DNA from: an uncultured Bacteroides sp.
GTDB taxonomy: Bacteria; Bacteroidota; Bacteroidia; Bacteroidales; Bacteroidaceae
Length of the DNA stretch: 64,000 nt
Direction: 5' to 3'
Assembly (NCBI GenBank): GCA_949296575.1
Contig: CASFPE010000030.1
Span: 62,001-126,000 of the forward strand
The notes beneath the pieces are model-generated. The model ran no database searches. It was given only the letters and a program-made list of their open reading frames with translations, and was not told the DNA's origin. Within the stretch, counting starts at the first letter, position 1. Every line of letters starts with the position of its first letter. Below are positions 62,692 through 64,000 of the stretch, in pieces. Position numbers and translations under genes: made by a program.

Positions 62692-62699
62692 CAAATGTA
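62692..62699 (-). promoter_or_regulatory. Predicted V-type ATPase operon promoter
   Basis: The minus strand reads TACATTTG, a perfect TAnnTTTG match, with TTG 18 bases upstream. It lies 79 bases before the subunit E start codon, leaving a leader of about 70 bases. Confidence 0.6.
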
Positions 62700-62762
62700 A
62701 CGAATTTAAATTAACAACAAGACATGGAACAAAAATTTTGCACGTCTTTAACTAATCGCAAG

Positions 62763-64000
62763 CTACCTTCGGCACAAATCCTTGAAATCGCAATAAACAC
62801 ACCGTTTCACACTGGATGCCTGCACAAAAGGCTTGGATTCATCAAAAATATCGCGAAGAAGCTGTGACAACAAACGGCCAAATTCTTCCTGAAATTTGGA
62901 AAAATCATCCACAGGAATCTCTTTCCCGCGTCCTTCTTTCTGGCAGATAACAGGCGAGTAACTTTCGGATGCTGCCCGATGGATGTAAAGCAATGAAGGA
63001 GCAATCGTGCATGAACGTGTCTGTTGCAACACAAATGCATACAAAAACGTCTGGAATACATAGCTGGGACGGTCATCGGAAGAAGCTAACAAATCTTTCA
63101 ATTCAGAAAAAGCCTTCGGGCTGCCGCCTGTCTTATAATCTACAATGCGCAACAAGCCATCTTTCAAGTCCAAACGGTCAATAACACCACCAATCCGGGA
63201 ATGGATAATGCCGGAAACCGTAGGTATGCCAACGTCATAACGGACAGAATGTTCCATCGCTTCCATTTCAAAAGGCGCGTAACGCAAATCATGGCGAAGC
63301 AATTGACTCAAATAAGACAAGATGACTGACGAATTGATTAACTGCACGCCATTGTATTCCGGTTGTTCCTCCGCCCCCACCTTGAAGAACAGCTCCTTGA
63401 AAGCCGTGTCCACATAGCCCTGCAACCTCACCTTGTCACGAAGCAATGCTTCCAAGTCTTCCTTGCGGACAACCTTCCCATGCACAGTAAGGTCACGGTA
63501 CACCAATTCTGCGGAACGGTGGAAGATGCTCCCGAACATGGCTGAATCGATTTCCATGCTTGCCTCATTGAGCGGGCGAAGCGAAAGCACATAACGGAAG
63601 TAGAACTTCACCGGGCAATCCAAATAGGCATTCAATGCAGAAGGCGTGAGCAACGCCTTCTCATTCCGATCTGCATCATACAATTCTTGCATCCTGTTCA
63701 TGATGCCAGGGGTCTTGTCTACCACCACAGGCAGTGGCACAGACGGCGATTGCCCTGCATCCACATATTCACGGGCAACCGGATGAGGATATTCCAGCAG
63801 GAATTGGAGCAAAAACCGCGACTGTTCGCCACGGTTCAACCCTTTCCCCGCCGCATTGTACATCAGCGTCACACTCTCTGCCCGCTGCAACAGCCGATAA
63901 AAGTAATAAGCGTACACGGCATTCTTCCGTTCAATGGTGGTCATGCCGAAAGCCTTCCGAAGGTTATACGGGATAAACGAGGTGTCGCTGCCCGACTTCG
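62763..64000 (-). CDS. AddB-like PD-(D/E)XK nuclease, C-terminal part (runs off the window)
   Basis: Only the last 412 or so codons are in the window; the frame stays open to base 64000, so the internal ATG at 63944 is not the start. The visible part begins SGSDTSFIPYNLRKAFGMTT, the tail of a helicase-like region. The nuclease domain holds LTPSALNAYLDCPVKFYFRY and the catalytic HSRIGGVIDRLDLKDG...LRIVDYKTGG (D and DYK). Four cysteines (DCPVKF plus CVYCDFKDLC at the end) probably bind the Fe-S cluster seen in AddB nucleases. It likely repairs double-strand breaks with a UvrD-like AddA partner outside the window. Confidence 0.9.
   Translation of the reverse strand, partial: KSGSDTSFIPYNLRKAFGMTTIERKNAVYAYYFYRLLQRAESVTLMYNAAGKGLNRGEQSRFLLQFLLEYPHPVAREYVDAGQSPSVPLPVVVDKTPGIMNRMQELYDADRNEKALLTPSALNAYLDCPVKFYFRYVLSLRPLNEASMEIDSAMFGSIFHRSAELVYRDLTVHGKVVRKEDLEALLRDKVRLQGYVDTAFKELFFKVGAEEQPEYNGVQLINSSVILSYLSQLLRHDLRYAPFEMEAMEHSVRYDVGIPTVSGIIHSRIGGVIDRLDLKDGLLRIVDYKTGGSPKAFSELKDLLASSDDRPSYVFQTFLYAFVLQQTRSCTIAPSLLYIHRAASESYSPVICQKEGRGKEIPVDDFSKFQEEFGRLLSQLLRDIFDESKPFVQASSVKRCVYCDFKDLCRR

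Overview
The window is a chromosomal segment of a member of the Bacteroidales (Bacteroidota). Evidence seen directly: many genes are preceded by the Bacteroidota sigma factor -7 box TAnnTTTG (often TATCTTTG), sometimes with a TTG/TTTG about 19-20 bases upstream; secreted proteins end in type IX secretion (T9SS)-like C-terminal sorting domains; and typical gene sets occur (Rnf complex with an RseC-like first gene, V-type ATPase with a DUF2764 subunit, GT3 glycogen synthase with an alpha-glucan phosphorylase, DUF3078 protein, TPR-AraC regulator). I cannot name the genus; a gut or oral lineage with a functional T9SS is the best guess.

Layout. 1-4.7 kb: dnaB and ispE from a divergent promoter pair, then a nucleotidyltransferase-galE pair. 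4.7-10.7 kb: a complete rseC-rnfBCDGEA operon, a redox-driven ion pump. 10.7-20 kb: a DUF3078 outer-membrane protein with a four-fold 22-residue repeat and a 2445-residue secreted mosaic protein. 20-25.4 kb: DUF456, YitT and GtrA membrane proteins, aspS, queE-queD and tRNA-Pro(UGG). 25.6-29.3 kb: a small lipoprotein, rmuC and lepA. 29.6-38.9 kb: a membrane-anchored TPR-AraC regulator followed by four co-oriented secreted proteins with T9SS-like tails, two of them with Omp28/thioredoxin-like CxxC sites. 39-41.4 kb: a small winged-helix protein, a C_GCAxxG_C_C protein behind a terminated leader, and an Nramp transporter. 41.6-47.3 kb: a GH28 pectinase-like enzyme and the glycogen pair. 47.7-50.2 kb: a small accessory island with a hipBA toxin-antitoxin pair bracketed by about 140-bp direct repeats, plus an unexplained two-gene unit. 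50.3-54.4 kb: a six-module BspA-like leucine-rich-repeat protein. 55.2-62.7 kb: the V-type ATPase operon E-DUF2764-A-B-D-I-K. 62.8 kb to the end: the C-terminal part of an AddB-like PD-(D/E)XK nuclease that runs off the window.

How it fits together. The Rnf complex couples ferredoxin/NAD redox chemistry to ion export, and the V-ATPase rotor subunit K carries all five residues that coordinate Na+ in the Enterococcus hirae NtpK ring. A shared sodium circuit is therefore plausible (inference). The regulator at 29.6 kb and the secreted proteins after it look like one surface or secretion locus.

Most of the window is ordinary core genome. The places that deserve a second look are the repeat-bracketed hipBA module and its two-gene neighbour (47.7-50.2 kb), the 42-bp perfect palindrome at 4802-4843 with its degenerate relatives in other intergenic gaps, the leader-terminator in front of the C_GCAxxG_C_C gene, and the mosaic 2445-residue protein.
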